Source of the DNA: an uncultured bacterium
Lineage (GTDB): Bacteria; Desulfobacterota; GWC2-55-46
Reading direction: 5' to 3'
NCBI GenBank assembly: GCA_905339405.1
Contig: CAJPGC010000001.1
Coordinates: 90,414 to 154,413, forward strand
Length of the DNA: 64,000 nt
Shown here: positions 16,191-23,712 of the stretch, piece by piece
How positions within the stretch are numbered: the stretch's first letter is position 1
How the letters are laid out: every line of letters starts with the position of its first letter
Program-made: the position numbers and the translations under genes
The notes under the pieces: model-generated
Told to the model about the DNA's origin: nothing
The model's database searches: none
What the model saw: only the letters and a program-made list of their open reading frames with translations

Positions 16191-16610
16191 ATGGAACGGA
16201 TAGTAAGAAAATACAGGGGAAAAGGGTTCAAGCTCACGCCTCAGAGGATAGCGATACTGAAGTTCCTCGAGGGCAACACGAACCACCCTACCGCCGAGGA
16301 CATCTATACCGAGATCAAAAAGAAGTACCCCACGGTATCCTTCGCGACCGTATACAACACCGTCCAGGCTCTGCGCGACAGGGGCGAGCTCCTTGAGATT
16401 ACCATAGACCCCGAGAGGAAGCACTTCGACCCCAACCCGTCCGCCCACCACCATATCATGTGCACCGGCTGCGGCAAGATAGGTGATGTATTCTTCGACT
16501 ACTCGATGTCGCTTGGACTCCCCGAGGAAGTGACCAGGGAGTTCGCCGTGACCGGCAACCATATCGACTTCTACGGCATCTGCACGAGCTGCCGCGAGAA
16601 GACGAGCTGA
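16191..16610 (+). CDS. perR: Fur-family peroxide-type regulator (PerR-like)
   Basis: A 139-residue metalloregulator. The winged helix covers about residues 10-80 ([35 protein letters not shown]). The dimerisation domain has [14 protein letters not shown] and GICTSCRE, giving the two CxxC pairs of the structural zinc site. [11 protein letters not shown] supplies regulatory metal ligands. It is followed 37 bases later by a peroxiredoxin gene and a rubredoxin-like gene, which argues for PerR rather than Fur. A palindromic operator overlaps its own promoter, so negative autoregulation is likely. Confidence 0.9.
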   Translation: MERIVRKYRGKGFKLTPQRIAILKFLEGNTNHPTAEDIYTEIKKKYPTVSFATVYNTVQALRDRGELLEITIDPERKHFDPNPSAHHHIMCTGCGKIGDVFFDYSMSLGLPEEVTREFAVTGNHIDFYGICTSCREKTS

Positions 16611-16647
16611 AAACACCAGAACACACAATCAAGGAGGAACGGGAAAA

Positions 16648-17244
16648 ATGGCTGAATTCGCCACTGTACAGAACGAAGCGCCTGATTTCAAGGCGACCGC
16701 GGTAATGGAGGACGGCTCGATAAAGGAAGTGAAACTCTCGGATTTCAAGGGCAAGTACGTCGTGCTCTTTTTCTATCCGCTCGACTTCACGTTCGTATGC
16801 CCCACAGAGATAATCTCGATGAGCGACAGGATGGAGGAGTTCGAAGTCAGGAACGCGCAGGTGCTGGGCGTCTCTGTCGACAGCCAGTTCTCCCATCTCG
16901 CATGGAGGAACACGCCCAGGAAAAAGGGCGGCATAGGCGAGATAACCTACCCGCTCGTCTCCGACCTCGACAAGTCGATAAGCAGGCACTACGGCGTCCT
17001 GGTCGAGAAGCCGGGCATTGCGCTCCGCGGCCTGTTCATAATCGACAAGCTCGGCAAGATACGCCACATCACCATCAACGACCTGCCGCTTGGGAGGAAC
17101 GTAGACGAGGTGTTGAGGGTTCTGGACGCGATACAGTTCAACGAGAAGCACGGCGAGGTCTGCCCGGCCAACTGGAAACAGGGCGAGAAGGGCATGAAGC
17201 CCGACCAGAAGGGCCTGGAGAACTACGCCGAGGCGCATTTCTAA
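16648..17244 (+). CDS. Typical 2-Cys peroxiredoxin (AhpC/Prx)
   Basis: A 198-residue thiol peroxidase reducing H2O2 and organic hydroperoxides. The peroxidatic Cys is in DFTFVCPTE (about residue 51) and the resolving Cys in HGEVCPANW (about 171). The long C-terminal tail ([15 protein letters not shown]) resembles the eukaryote-like Prx1/BAS1 group. AAGGAGG precedes the ATG by ten bases. It follows perR and is followed by a rubredoxin-like gene, a likely electron-transfer partner, so the three probably form one peroxide-response transcript. Confidence 0.95.
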   Translation: MAEFATVQNEAPDFKATAVMEDGSIKEVKLSDFKGKYVVLFFYPLDFTFVCPTEIISMSDRMEEFEVRNAQVLGVSVDSQFSHLAWRNTPRKKGGIGEITYPLVSDLDKSISRHYGVLVEKPGIALRGLFIIDKLGKIRHITINDLPLGRNVDEVLRVLDAIQFNEKHGEVCPANWKQGEKGMKPDQKGLENYAEAHF

Positions 17245-17256
17245 GGAGGAGACGAA

Positions 17257-17385
17257 ATGGCAAACTGGAAATGCGGCGAATGCGGGCATACGAAGGATTC
17301 GAGGTGCAAGCCAAAGAAGTGCCCGCAGTGCGGAAGCTCAAAGGGTTTCGCCAAGGCCGAGGAGGCCTGCGAGACCTCAGAATAG
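17257..17385 (+). CDS. RCKP-type rubredoxin-like zinc/iron protein, 42 residues
   Basis: A very short gene: [20 protein letters not shown] then [10 protein letters not shown] and an acidic tail ending CETSE. Two CxxC pairs (CGEC and CPQC) make a rubredoxin knuckle pair that can hold one Fe or Zn. The [11 protein letters not shown] segment is the mark of this small family. AAGGAGG lies six bases before the ATG, and the gene begins 12 bases after the peroxiredoxin stop. Likely role: one-electron donor or small redox partner to the peroxiredoxin, by analogy with rubredoxin-peroxidase systems of anaerobes. Confidence 0.85.
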   Translation: MANWKCGECGHTKDSRCKPKKCPQCGSSKGFAKAEEACETSE

Positions 17386-17425
17386 CTCGCCTGGAAAGGG
17401 GGCTCTTGCAATTAACGGAGAGGCC

Positions 17426-18340
17426 ATGAAAGACGCCAGGTACAACAACTTAATATCGTTTTCAGCAAAAGGGCGCCAGGGAGCGCCTGCAGAGGGCGAA
17501 GAGCCCGAAAGGGGCCTGGATACAGACTCCATAAACGCTTACTTCAAGAGCATACGCAAGGTGAGCCTCCTCACCGGCGCCGAGGAAAAGACGCTGGCAA
17601 GGAGGATAGCCAAAGGCGACGAGCTTGCCAGGAGGAAGATGATAGAGGCAAACCTCCGGCTCGTCGTGAACATAGCGAAAAGATACCTCAACAGGGGCCT
17701 GCCGCTGCAGGACCTCATCGAGGAAGGGAACATCGGCCTCATAAAGTCCGTGGAGAAGTTCAGGGCCTCAAAAGGCTGCAAGTTCTCGACTTACGCGACA
17801 TACTGGATAAGGCAGTCGATAGACAGGGCGATAGCCAACCAGGCGAATACGATAAGGCTCCCCATCCATATCACCACGGACCTCGCCAAGGTGTCGAGGG
17901 CCGAAAGGGAGCTTACCATGGAGTACAGCCGCGAGCCTTCCATGAGGGAGCTGGCCGACAAGACCGGCCTGTCCGGGAGGTACGTGAAAAAGCTCACCTC
18001 AATAAGCAGGAAGAGCTACTCGCTGGAAGCGGCCGTTAACGACGATTCTGATCAGCCGCTCCTCGACAGGCTCGAGGACGAGACCTTCCCGCCCCCGATG
18101 GAGGGCGTGGACAGCTCGGACAGGGCCGCGAGGATAAGGCTCTGGCTCGCTTCCCTCGACGATAACGAACGGCTCGTCATCACCGAACGTTTCGGCCTAG
18201 ACGGCAGCGACCCGAGGACTCTAGAGTCGGTCGGCCGCGAGTTCGGCATCACCCGTGAGCGCGTCCGCCAGATAGAGGCAAAGGCTTTGGCGAAGCTCCG
18301 CAAGATGGCGGAAAACGAAGATTATGAGCTGGCGGCGTAA
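17426..18340 (+). CDS. rpoS: RpoD/RpoS-family sigma factor, RpoS-like
   Basis: A 304-residue sigma-70 family factor without the region 1.1 or the long non-conserved insert of housekeeping RpoD. Region 1.2 is [14 protein letters not shown]; region 2 has [46 protein letters not shown]; region 3 has RLPIHI; region 4 has [17 protein letters not shown] and [20 protein letters not shown]. The size and layout fit RpoS of Desulfuromonadales. It lies 40 bases after the peroxide-response genes, which fits a stress role. A group-2 factor other than RpoS is possible. Confidence 0.88.
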   Translation: MKDARYNNLISFSAKGRQGAPAEGEEPERGLDTDSINAYFKSIRKVSLLTGAEEKTLARRIAKGDELARRKMIEANLRLVVNIAKRYLNRGLPLQDLIEEGNIGLIKSVEKFRASKGCKFSTYATYWIRQSIDRAIANQANTIRLPIHITTDLAKVSRAERELTMEYSREPSMRELADKTGLSGRYVKKLTSISRKSYSLEAAVNDDSDQPLLDRLEDETFPPPMEGVDSSDRAARIRLWLASLDDNERLVITERFGLDGSDPRTLESVGREFGITRERVRQIEAKALAKLRKMAENEDYELAA

Positions 18341-18412
18341 AGCCGCGGCAATGTTCGACAGGCTGCAACAATTACCCTCTTAACCTAATCCCTCCAACGA
18401 CCCCGCACGCTC

Positions 18413-18441
18413 TCAGGGGAGGCGGACTCCGCCTCCCCTGA
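18413..18441. terminator. Strong GC hairpin after the sigma factor gene
   Basis: TCAGGGGAGGCGGA (18413-18426) and TCCGCCTCCCCTGA (18428-18441) are perfect complements with a one-base centre. No T-run follows (ACCTATTTC), so it is an imperfect terminator or another structured element. Confidence 0.55.
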
Positions 18442-18522
18442 ACCTATTTCAGAGGCAGGCCCGCGCTTGCCGGGCTAAAGTCTTCCCTACAGCCCGCCGA
18501 TAGGTGATTCAAGGAGAGTGCC

Positions 18523-19410
18523 ATGAGAATAGAAGATACCCACGTACAGCAAGCCTCCAGGCATCAGGTGGAGGGACACGGGAAAAAGGACGGGCTCAGG
18601 GAAGCGAAAGAGCGCCACGACCACCATCACCACCACGACGGCGTCCACCGCCACAAGAGGCCTGACGTCGTTGCCATATCCGACGAGGCCAGGGCGCGCT
18701 TCGAGTCGATGCACAAGAGGTCTGAAAAGGCCAGGGGCCATGACGATTTACATATCCCAGAGGGTGTCGGCCCGGCAGGTTTGATCGGAAGGCTCATCCA
18801 CAAGGCCTTCGGAGGCCACGGCCTGGACATAAGCGACATAGCAAGGGCAGGCAGGCCCCAGGCCGCAGCTGAGCCCGTACTGCAAGAAGGCGCGAACTCC
18901 TCGGGCTTTTCAGCCTCCATAGAGCAGCTGAATTTGAGCGCTTCAGGCACCATCAAGACCGCCGACGGCGAGGAGGTCGGCTTCACTCTGGAGCTCAACG
19001 TGACGAAGGCCTCGATGTCCGGCTTCTCCTCCGGGCCGGGGGATGCGCAAAACCCGCTGACAATCAACTTCGAAGGCTCCTCGAGCGAACTCTACTCCAT
19101 GAGCTTCAAATTCAACGCCGCTTCCGGAGAAGAAACTGGCACAGACGGCGGCACCGGCCTCCTTACCGTAGATAACGGCAGCGAAAATCCGGGCCAAACG
19201 GCAGAAAACGGAGACGCGGCCTCAAGCATCTCGAGCATGCCGGATTTTCTCAAGGCCCTGAGAAGGGCTGATTTCACCTCGACCTACTTTTCTTTCTCAA
19301 GGACCACCATCGAAGCGAGCACCTACTCTGCGATAGCAGAAGGCGCTCCAATCGATTCATTCACACCCGGCACACCAACTTCCAATACCCCAATCGACTT
19401 GGTAGCCTGA
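18523..19410 (+). CDS. His-rich protein of unknown function with a 'TADGEE' beta domain
   Basis: A 295-residue protein with no signal peptide. Residues 1-50 are charged and His-rich (RHDHHHHHDGVHRHKR). The middle (about 142-205) has SGTIKTADGEEVGFTLEL, then PLTINFEGSSSELYSMSF, a pattern I recall from larger hypothetical proteins of gammaproteobacteria that read TADGREI ... DPLVINFDG. The C-terminal third is low-complexity, Ser- and Thr-rich. AAGGAGA precedes the ATG. The stop codon lies inside the left terminus of repeat copy B, so the insertion may have supplied the end of this gene. Function unknown; metal binding is plausible. Confidence 0.7.
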   Translation: MRIEDTHVQQASRHQVEGHGKKDGLREAKERHDHHHHHDGVHRHKRPDVVAISDEARARFESMHKRSEKARGHDDLHIPEGVGPAGLIGRLIHKAFGGHGLDISDIARAGRPQAAAEPVLQEGANSSGFSASIEQLNLSASGTIKTADGEEVGFTLELNVTKASMSGFSSGPGDAQNPLTINFEGSSSELYSMSFKFNAASGEETGTDGGTGLLTVDNGSENPGQTAENGDAASSISSMPDFLKALRRADFTSTYFSFSRTTIEASTYSAIAEGAPIDSFTPGTPTSNTPIDLVA

Positions 19411-19588
19411 AGCCTTTTGAGAGAACCTTTTTGTAAAAAGGTTCTCTCAAACTCTCTCCAAAAACTTTCAGTTCTTCCTGAGACTATCCTCCGAATGGGG
19501 GTAGTCTCAGGAACTTGAAGTCTTTGAAGGGGGTATGGGGGAAACTTTCTACAGAAAGTTTCCCCCATAAAAGCCTTCTGCCCGCCAA
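19399..19588 (-). repeat. Three-hairpin dispersed repeat, copy B (inverted)
   Basis: The 153-base core at 19416-19568 is the reverse complement of the copy A core (15347-15499) and has the same length. Hairpin 3 is at 19416-19451, hairpin 2 at 19475-19513 (arms TTCCTGAGACTA and TAGTCTCAGGAA) and hairpin 1 at 19534-19568. Both ends carry TTGG/CCAA as in copy A. The inner part of hairpin 2 differs in sequence from copy A but stays paired, so the stem is conserved by compensating changes. Confidence 0.87.
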
Positions 19589-19606
19589 CGCGATGCGTAT
19601 TTAAAG

Positions 19607-19679
19607 AATACCCTTATTTTGATATACTCTTTCTGGGCCGCCTTGTATGTGGGCGGCTATTCTCTCTTCAAAGGGTATT
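19607..19679 (+). promoter_or_regulatory. Nested inverted repeats before trmJ
   Basis: AATACCCTT (19607-19615) and AAGGGTATT (19671-19679) enclose a second hairpin, GCCGCC (19637-19642) with GGCGGC (19652-19657). The right outer arm contains the AAAGGG that serves as the trmJ ribosome site. A TATACT box sits at 19623-19628. Confidence 0.4.
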
Positions 19680-19683
19680 TATC

Positions 19684-20511
19684 ATGGGCCGAAGCAACAA
19701 GCCGAAGAAGAAGGCCCCCAAGCCTCCTGCCAATTCAAATATCTCCATAGTCCTCGTGGAGCCGCAGAGCTCCGGGAACGTCGGGAGCGTGGCCCGCGCC
19801 ATGCGCAACACCGACTTCACCGACCTTGTCCTCATAAACCCCTGCGATTATAAGAACAACGAGTCATACTCGATGGCATGCAAGGCTGACGACGTCCTGG
19901 CGAGGGCGCGGGTCTTTCCGACTCTGGAATCCTACATCGGAGAGCCTTCGATAGTCGTCGGCACCACGAGGAGGGTCGGCAGGAACAGGTTCCCGGTGAT
20001 GACGCTCGCTGAGGCGGTGCCGGTGATACTTCGCCTTGCGGCCTCTAACAGGGTAGGGATACTCTTCGGCAGGGAGGACAAGGGCCTCAGGAACGAGGAG
20101 ATTCCTCCATGCGACATCCTCGTCGAGATACCGACTTCAGAGGATTACCCGTCGATAAACCTTTCGCACGCTGTCTTCACCGTCTGCCACCACCTTTTTA
20201 CGGCGCAAGTCCCGAAGGCCGATACCATAAAGGCCGCGCCTAAGGAAGAGGTCGAGAAGATGTACGCCCACATCGAGAGGACGCTGAAGGGGCTCGGCTA
20301 CGGGGACGCCGGAGGGGAGTACCTGCTTGAGGCGATAATGCGCAACTTCAAGCGGCTTTTCGGCAGGACGGGGCTCATGCTCAAGGAGGTCAACATGCTT
20401 CGTGGCATCTTGAGCCAGGTTGAAAAAAGGGCTGTGGACGGGGAGGAAGGCCATGAAGGACCTGAACAGGCAGATGCTGGAGAGCGCTCAGGCGGCGCTC
20501 AGGGAATCTAA
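19684..20511 (+). CDS. trmJ: tRNA (cytidine/uridine-2'-O-)-methyltransferase TrmJ-type (SpoU family)
   Basis: A 275-residue SPOUT methyltransferase acting on position 32 of tRNA anticodon loops in characterised relatives. SPOUT motifs are VLVEPQSSGNVGSVARAMRN (motif 1), ILFGREDKGLRNEE (motif 2) and YPSINLSHAV (motif 3, knot). A Lys-rich N-terminal tail (SNKPKKKAPK) precedes the domain. The C-terminal helical segment (about 180-250) is usual for TrmJ. Its last 59 bases overlap the diadenylate cyclase gene. AAAGGG precedes the ATG and lies in a nested inverted repeat. Confidence 0.92.
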   Translation: MGRSNKPKKKAPKPPANSNISIVLVEPQSSGNVGSVARAMRNTDFTDLVLINPCDYKNNESYSMACKADDVLARARVFPTLESYIGEPSIVVGTTRRVGRNRFPVMTLAEAVPVILRLAASNRVGILFGREDKGLRNEEIPPCDILVEIPTSEDYPSINLSHAVFTVCHHLFTAQVPKADTIKAAPKEEVEKMYAHIERTLKGLGYGDAGGEYLLEAIMRNFKRLFGRTGLMLKEVNMLRGILSQVEKRAVDGEEGHEGPEQADAGERSGGAQGI

Positions 20512-21376
20512 GGCCGATTTTCTGCTCCTTTTTATCGACGCCGTCGAGGAGAAGGACTTCTGGAGGAGGTTCAGGGAAAAAAAGAAGTTCATCCTCGTGA
20601 CCCAGAAGGACGAGGCCGCCGCTTCTCTTGAGGGCCGGGCCAAAGAGGTCAGGGCGGTTTTGAAGCTGCCGCCAGTTAAGCTTACGAGGCTGGGGCAGGT
20701 CAAGCTTACGCTCATCATGTGCGTTGCAGAGGGGCTCATTAAAAGCTCTGACAAGGTCGTCTGCCTCACGGGCCTTCCGGTTCACGGGCAGCTCGACACG
20801 CTCATGGTCATAGACCTCGAAAAAGAGGCCGAGGTCTTCTCGGCGATGGGCATCTCAATGGACCTTTTGAACAAGGTCAAGCCAGAGGTGCTGGAGTCGG
20901 TCTTAAACATCGCGCTCGAGCTCTCCAGCGAGGGGCGCGAAGGCAGGACGGTGGGCACGACGTTCGTCATCGGCGACAACGACAGGGTCATGGGCCTTTC
21001 AAGGGCGCTCATCATGAACCCGTTCAGGGGCTACCCCGAGGAGTCGAGGAACATCCTCGACGAGGCTGTGCATGAGACCATTAAAGAGTTCTCTCTGCTC
21101 GACGGGGCCTTCCTCATAAGGGAGGACGGGGTGGTGATGGCAGCGGGGGTGCACCTTGACGCCGCCTTGAAGGAAGAGGGGCTGATGCCGGGGCTCGGGT
21201 GCAGGCACATGGCCGCCGCGGGCATAACCGACCTCACCGATTCAGCGGCAATAACCATTTCAGGCTCAACCGGGATAGTAAGGATATTCAGGAAAGGCAA
21301 GGTCCTTCTCGAGCTCGAGAGGCCCGCGCAGGCGAACGGAGACGTCCGGCTTGACAAGGGGCCCTTAAAAATGTAA
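20453..21376 (+). CDS. Diadenylate cyclase (DisA_N domain) with pyruvate-kinase-like N-terminal domain
   Basis: A 307-residue protein likely making cyclic di-AMP. The N-terminal 150 residues look like the alpha/beta C-terminal domain of pyruvate kinase (ADFLLLFIDAV; VKLTRLGQVKLTLIMC; VCLTGLPVHGQLDTLMV). The cyclase domain (about 165-300) has the DGA motif in LLDGAFLIREDG and the second motif as GCRHMAAAGITDLTDSAAI, with Met where most cyclases have Arg (RHR). This architecture recalls archaeal DacZ more than DisA or CdaA. GGGGAGGAAGG precedes the ATG, which lies inside trmJ. The riboswitch follows directly. Confidence 0.82.
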   Translation: MKDLNRQMLESAQAALRESKADFLLLFIDAVEEKDFWRRFREKKKFILVTQKDEAAASLEGRAKEVRAVLKLPPVKLTRLGQVKLTLIMCVAEGLIKSSDKVVCLTGLPVHGQLDTLMVIDLEKEAEVFSAMGISMDLLNKVKPEVLESVLNIALELSSEGREGRTVGTTFVIGDNDRVMGLSRALIMNPFRGYPEESRNILDEAVHETIKEFSLLDGAFLIREDGVVMAAGVHLDAALKEEGLMPGLGCRHMAAAGITDLTDSAAITISGSTGIVRIFRKGKVLLELERPAQANGDVRLDKGPLKM

Positions 21377-21392
21377 TCATCCGGTAAAGTCG

Positions 21393-21570
21393 TATCTGGG
21401 CACCCCGGAAGGGGTTTAATAGGGAATCCCGTGGTTCGCGTAAGCGGAGAATCGGGAACGGACCCGCCACTGTAAGCGGCAACGAAACCCAAGTAACGCC
21501 ACTGGCAACAGCCGGGAAGGCGCGGGGAGTAGGCAATGCAAGGCCGCGAGTCAGGAGACCTGCCCTGGTA
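21393..21570 (+). ncRNA. Cobalamin (B12) riboswitch
   Basis: All main blocks of the class I cobalamin aptamer are visible: terminal P1 arms TATCTGGGCA (21393-21402) and TGCCCTGGTA (21561-21570), AGGGAATC, ACGGACCCGCCACTGTAA, CGCCACTGG, CCGGGAAGGC, and the closing GCGAGTCAGGAGACCTGCC. It precedes a terminator (21631-21666) and the cobalamin/cobalt operon, so AdoCbl binding should favour termination and switch the operon off. Confidence 0.96.
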
Positions 21571-21630
21571 TGCCTCACAGCTTTCTTCGAAGGTAAAGAA
21601 GGTGAGGGGAGAACGCTATTTCGTTCCCGT

Positions 21631-21666
21631 ATACCCTCTTTCATCCCGAAGGAGGGTATTTTTTTT
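21631..21666 (+). terminator. Riboswitch-controlled intrinsic terminator
   Basis: ATACCCTC (from 21631) pairs with GAGGGTAT (ending 21659) and is followed by eight T. It lies between the cobalamin aptamer and the first gene of the operon, as expected for an attenuating expression platform. Confidence 0.88.
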
Positions 21667-21686
21667 GTCCAGGAAGAGGTGAAAAG

Positions 21687-22718
21687 ATGGCAGGCAACAA
21701 CAGCAGGGCGATAATGCTCCTCGGACACGGCAGCAAGGCCCCCGAGGCCAACGAGACATTGAGGAGGGCGGCAGCGGCCGTGGAGGAGCGCGGCGGCTAC
21801 GGAATGGTCCTCCCTGCCTTCCTGCAGATGGAAAGGCCTGATTTCCAGGAGGCGGTCGACGAGCTTGTGTCAAAGGGTTTCACCGACGTAACCGTCATGC
21901 CTTATTTTCTCTATATGGGGCTCCATGTAACGAAGGACCTTCCGGCGGAGATGGAAGAAGCTAAAAAAAGGCACGCGGGGCTCAAGGTCGCTCTCACGCA
22001 GAACCTCGGCTTCCATGATAAGCTCATAGACATAACGATACAGCGCATCGAGGAGTTCGCCTCAAGCGGCGAAAAGGCCGCCCAAAAGCCCTGCCAGCAC
22101 CCGATTGAAAAAGAGAGCTTCAGGATAATAGGGACGGAGCTGGACGAGAGCGCGTTCCCGGCGATAGAGCTCCCGGTAATAAAGCGCGTAATCCATACTA
22201 CCGCCGATTTCGAGTTCAAGGACATATTGAGGTTCACCCCGGGCGCTGTCGAGGCCGGGGTGAAGGCCATAAGAGAAGGGCGGCCCGTAATAACCGACGT
22301 CAGAATGGTCGAGGCCGGGATAATGAAGTACAGGCTCGACCCCTTCGGCGCTAAGACCTTTTGCTTTTCTTCCGACAGGTCTGTAGCGGACGCGGCAATT
22401 GCCAAAGGCACCACGAAGACCGCCGCCTCCATGAAAAAGGCCGCCGAATACATGGAAGGCGGCATAGTCGCGGTCGGGAACGCGCCGACGGCTCTCTTTG
22501 AGCTTCTGCGCATAATATCCGCCGGAGGGCCGAAGCCGGCGCTCATCGTGGGCGTGCCCGTGGGCTTTGTCGGAGCGGCCGAATCAAAAGAGGCGCTCGA
22601 AAAAAGCGGCCTAACCTCTATATTTACGAGGGGCAGGAAGGGCGGCAGCACGGTAGCGGTAGCTATCGTGAACGCGCTTGCCATACTCGCTGGCCAGGCC
22701 GAGGCGGGCAAGCCTTAG
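21687..22718 (+). CDS. cbiXC: CbiX-CbiC fusion: cobaltochelatase plus cobalt-precorrin-8 methylmutase
   Basis: A 343-residue two-domain enzyme. Residues 1-125 are a short CbiX (LLGHGSKAPEAN and YFLYMGLHVTKDLP carry the two metal-binding His) that inserts Co2+ into sirohydrochlorin. Residues about 140-340 are CbiC (VIHTTADFEFKD with the catalytic His, VITDVRMVEAGI, VGNAPTALFELL, PVGFVGAAESKE), which moves the C11 methyl to C12. The two steps are the first and one of the last of ring synthesis, so the fusion is not a sequential channel. GAGGTG precedes the ATG. First gene after the riboswitch. Confidence 0.93.
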   Translation: MAGNNSRAIMLLGHGSKAPEANETLRRAAAAVEERGGYGMVLPAFLQMERPDFQEAVDELVSKGFTDVTVMPYFLYMGLHVTKDLPAEMEEAKKRHAGLKVALTQNLGFHDKLIDITIQRIEEFASSGEKAAQKPCQHPIEKESFRIIGTELDESAFPAIELPVIKRVIHTTADFEFKDILRFTPGAVEAGVKAIREGRPVITDVRMVEAGIMKYRLDPFGAKTFCFSSDRSVADAAIAKGTTKTAASMKKAAEYMEGGIVAVGNAPTALFELLRIISAGGPKPALIVGVPVGFVGAAESKEALEKSGLTSIFTRGRKGGSTVAVAIVNALAILAGQAEAGKP

Positions 22719-22749
22719 ATAAGGCGGGCTTTCAAAAGTCCGGGAATGA

Positions 22750-23712
22750 ATGCATATACCAGACGGCTACCTGAGCCCCGCCACCTGCGCCGTCTTTTAC
22801 GGCGTGATGGCACCGGCATGGTATTTGGCCTCGAAGAAGACAGAGAAGACGCTAGGCGTGAAGGGGCTTCCGCTGATGGCTCTGGGGGCGGCCTTCACCT
22901 TTGTCATACAGATGTTCAACTTCCCGGTGCCGGGCGGCACTTCGGGCCATATGGCCGGAGGGGCGGTCCTCGGGATAGTGCTAGGGCCCTGGGCGGCCAT
23001 CATGGCGATGAGCCTCACCCTCGGCCTTCAGGCCCTGTTCTTCGGTGACGGCGGGATCCTGGCGTTTGGAGCAAACTGCTTCAACATGGCCCTGGTAATG
23101 CCAGTTTCCGCGTACGTGGTCTTTAAAGTCGTGGCCTCCGGAGAGGCCGGAGCGTTCAGGAGGTTTTTTGGCGCGGCCCTGGCAGCTTACATTGCGGTAA
23201 ACCTAGCCGCGCTCGCAACCGGAATAGAGCTCGGGTTACAGCCGTTGATTGCTCACACCGCCGAAGGCAGGGCGCTTTACGCGCCTTACCCGCTCAATAT
23301 AGCGGTCCCGGCGATGGCGTTGCCGCATCTGCTGTTTTTCGGCGTGGTCGAGGCCCTTGCCACGGCGATGGTCGTCTCATACGTTCTCAAGATGGGGATT
23401 TTTGTCGAGGCAGGGCGAAAGGCGTCATTGAGGCCCTTGTTGGTTTTTGTCGGCGTCCTCATCGCGCTTGTCCCGATCGGGCTCATTGCGGCAGGCACTC
23501 CCTGGGGCGAGTGGGGCAAGGAGGAGCTCGGGCAGCTTTTAGGCTACGTCCCTTCAGGCGTCGAGAGGTTCGAGGGCGCGTGGAAAGGCGTCCTGCCTGA
23601 TTATGGGCAGGGTTCCGGCCGCAAGGCTTTGCTCTATGTCTTGTCAGCACTCGGCGGAAGCGTTCTTCTGGTGGCTGTTGTCTATGCCTGGAGCAGGCTA
23701 TGGAAAAAATGA
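22750..23712 (+). CDS. cbiM: ECF cobalt transporter S component, CbiM fused to a CbiN/PDGLE-like tail
   Basis: A 320-residue membrane protein. The N-terminal MHIPDGYLSP supplies the Co2+-binding amino terminus and His2 of the CbiM/NikM family. GGTSGHMAGGAVLG and FGDGGILAFGANCFNM are further family motifs. After about residue 215 a two-helix extension has VPIGLIAAGTPWGEWG, matching the PDGLE/CbiN-type partner, so both small components are one chain. It binds Co2+ and works with CbiQ and CbiO. The 3' end overlaps cbiQ by 13 bases. Confidence 0.93.
   Translation: MHIPDGYLSPATCAVFYGVMAPAWYLASKKTEKTLGVKGLPLMALGAAFTFVIQMFNFPVPGGTSGHMAGGAVLGIVLGPWAAIMAMSLTLGLQALFFGDGGILAFGANCFNMALVMPVSAYVVFKVVASGEAGAFRRFFGAALAAYIAVNLAALATGIELGLQPLIAHTAEGRALYAPYPLNIAVPAMALPHLLFFGVVEALATAMVVSYVLKMGIFVEAGRKASLRPLLVFVGVLIALVPIGLIAAGTPWGEWGKEELGQLLGYVPSGVERFEGAWKGVLPDYGQGSGRKALLYVLSALGGSVLLVAVVYAWSRLWKK

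Noticed and set aside
18450..18490. Sigma-54 promoter before the His-rich gene
   Set aside because: GG and GC elements exist but their spacing is off by one to three bases from the -24/-12 pattern.
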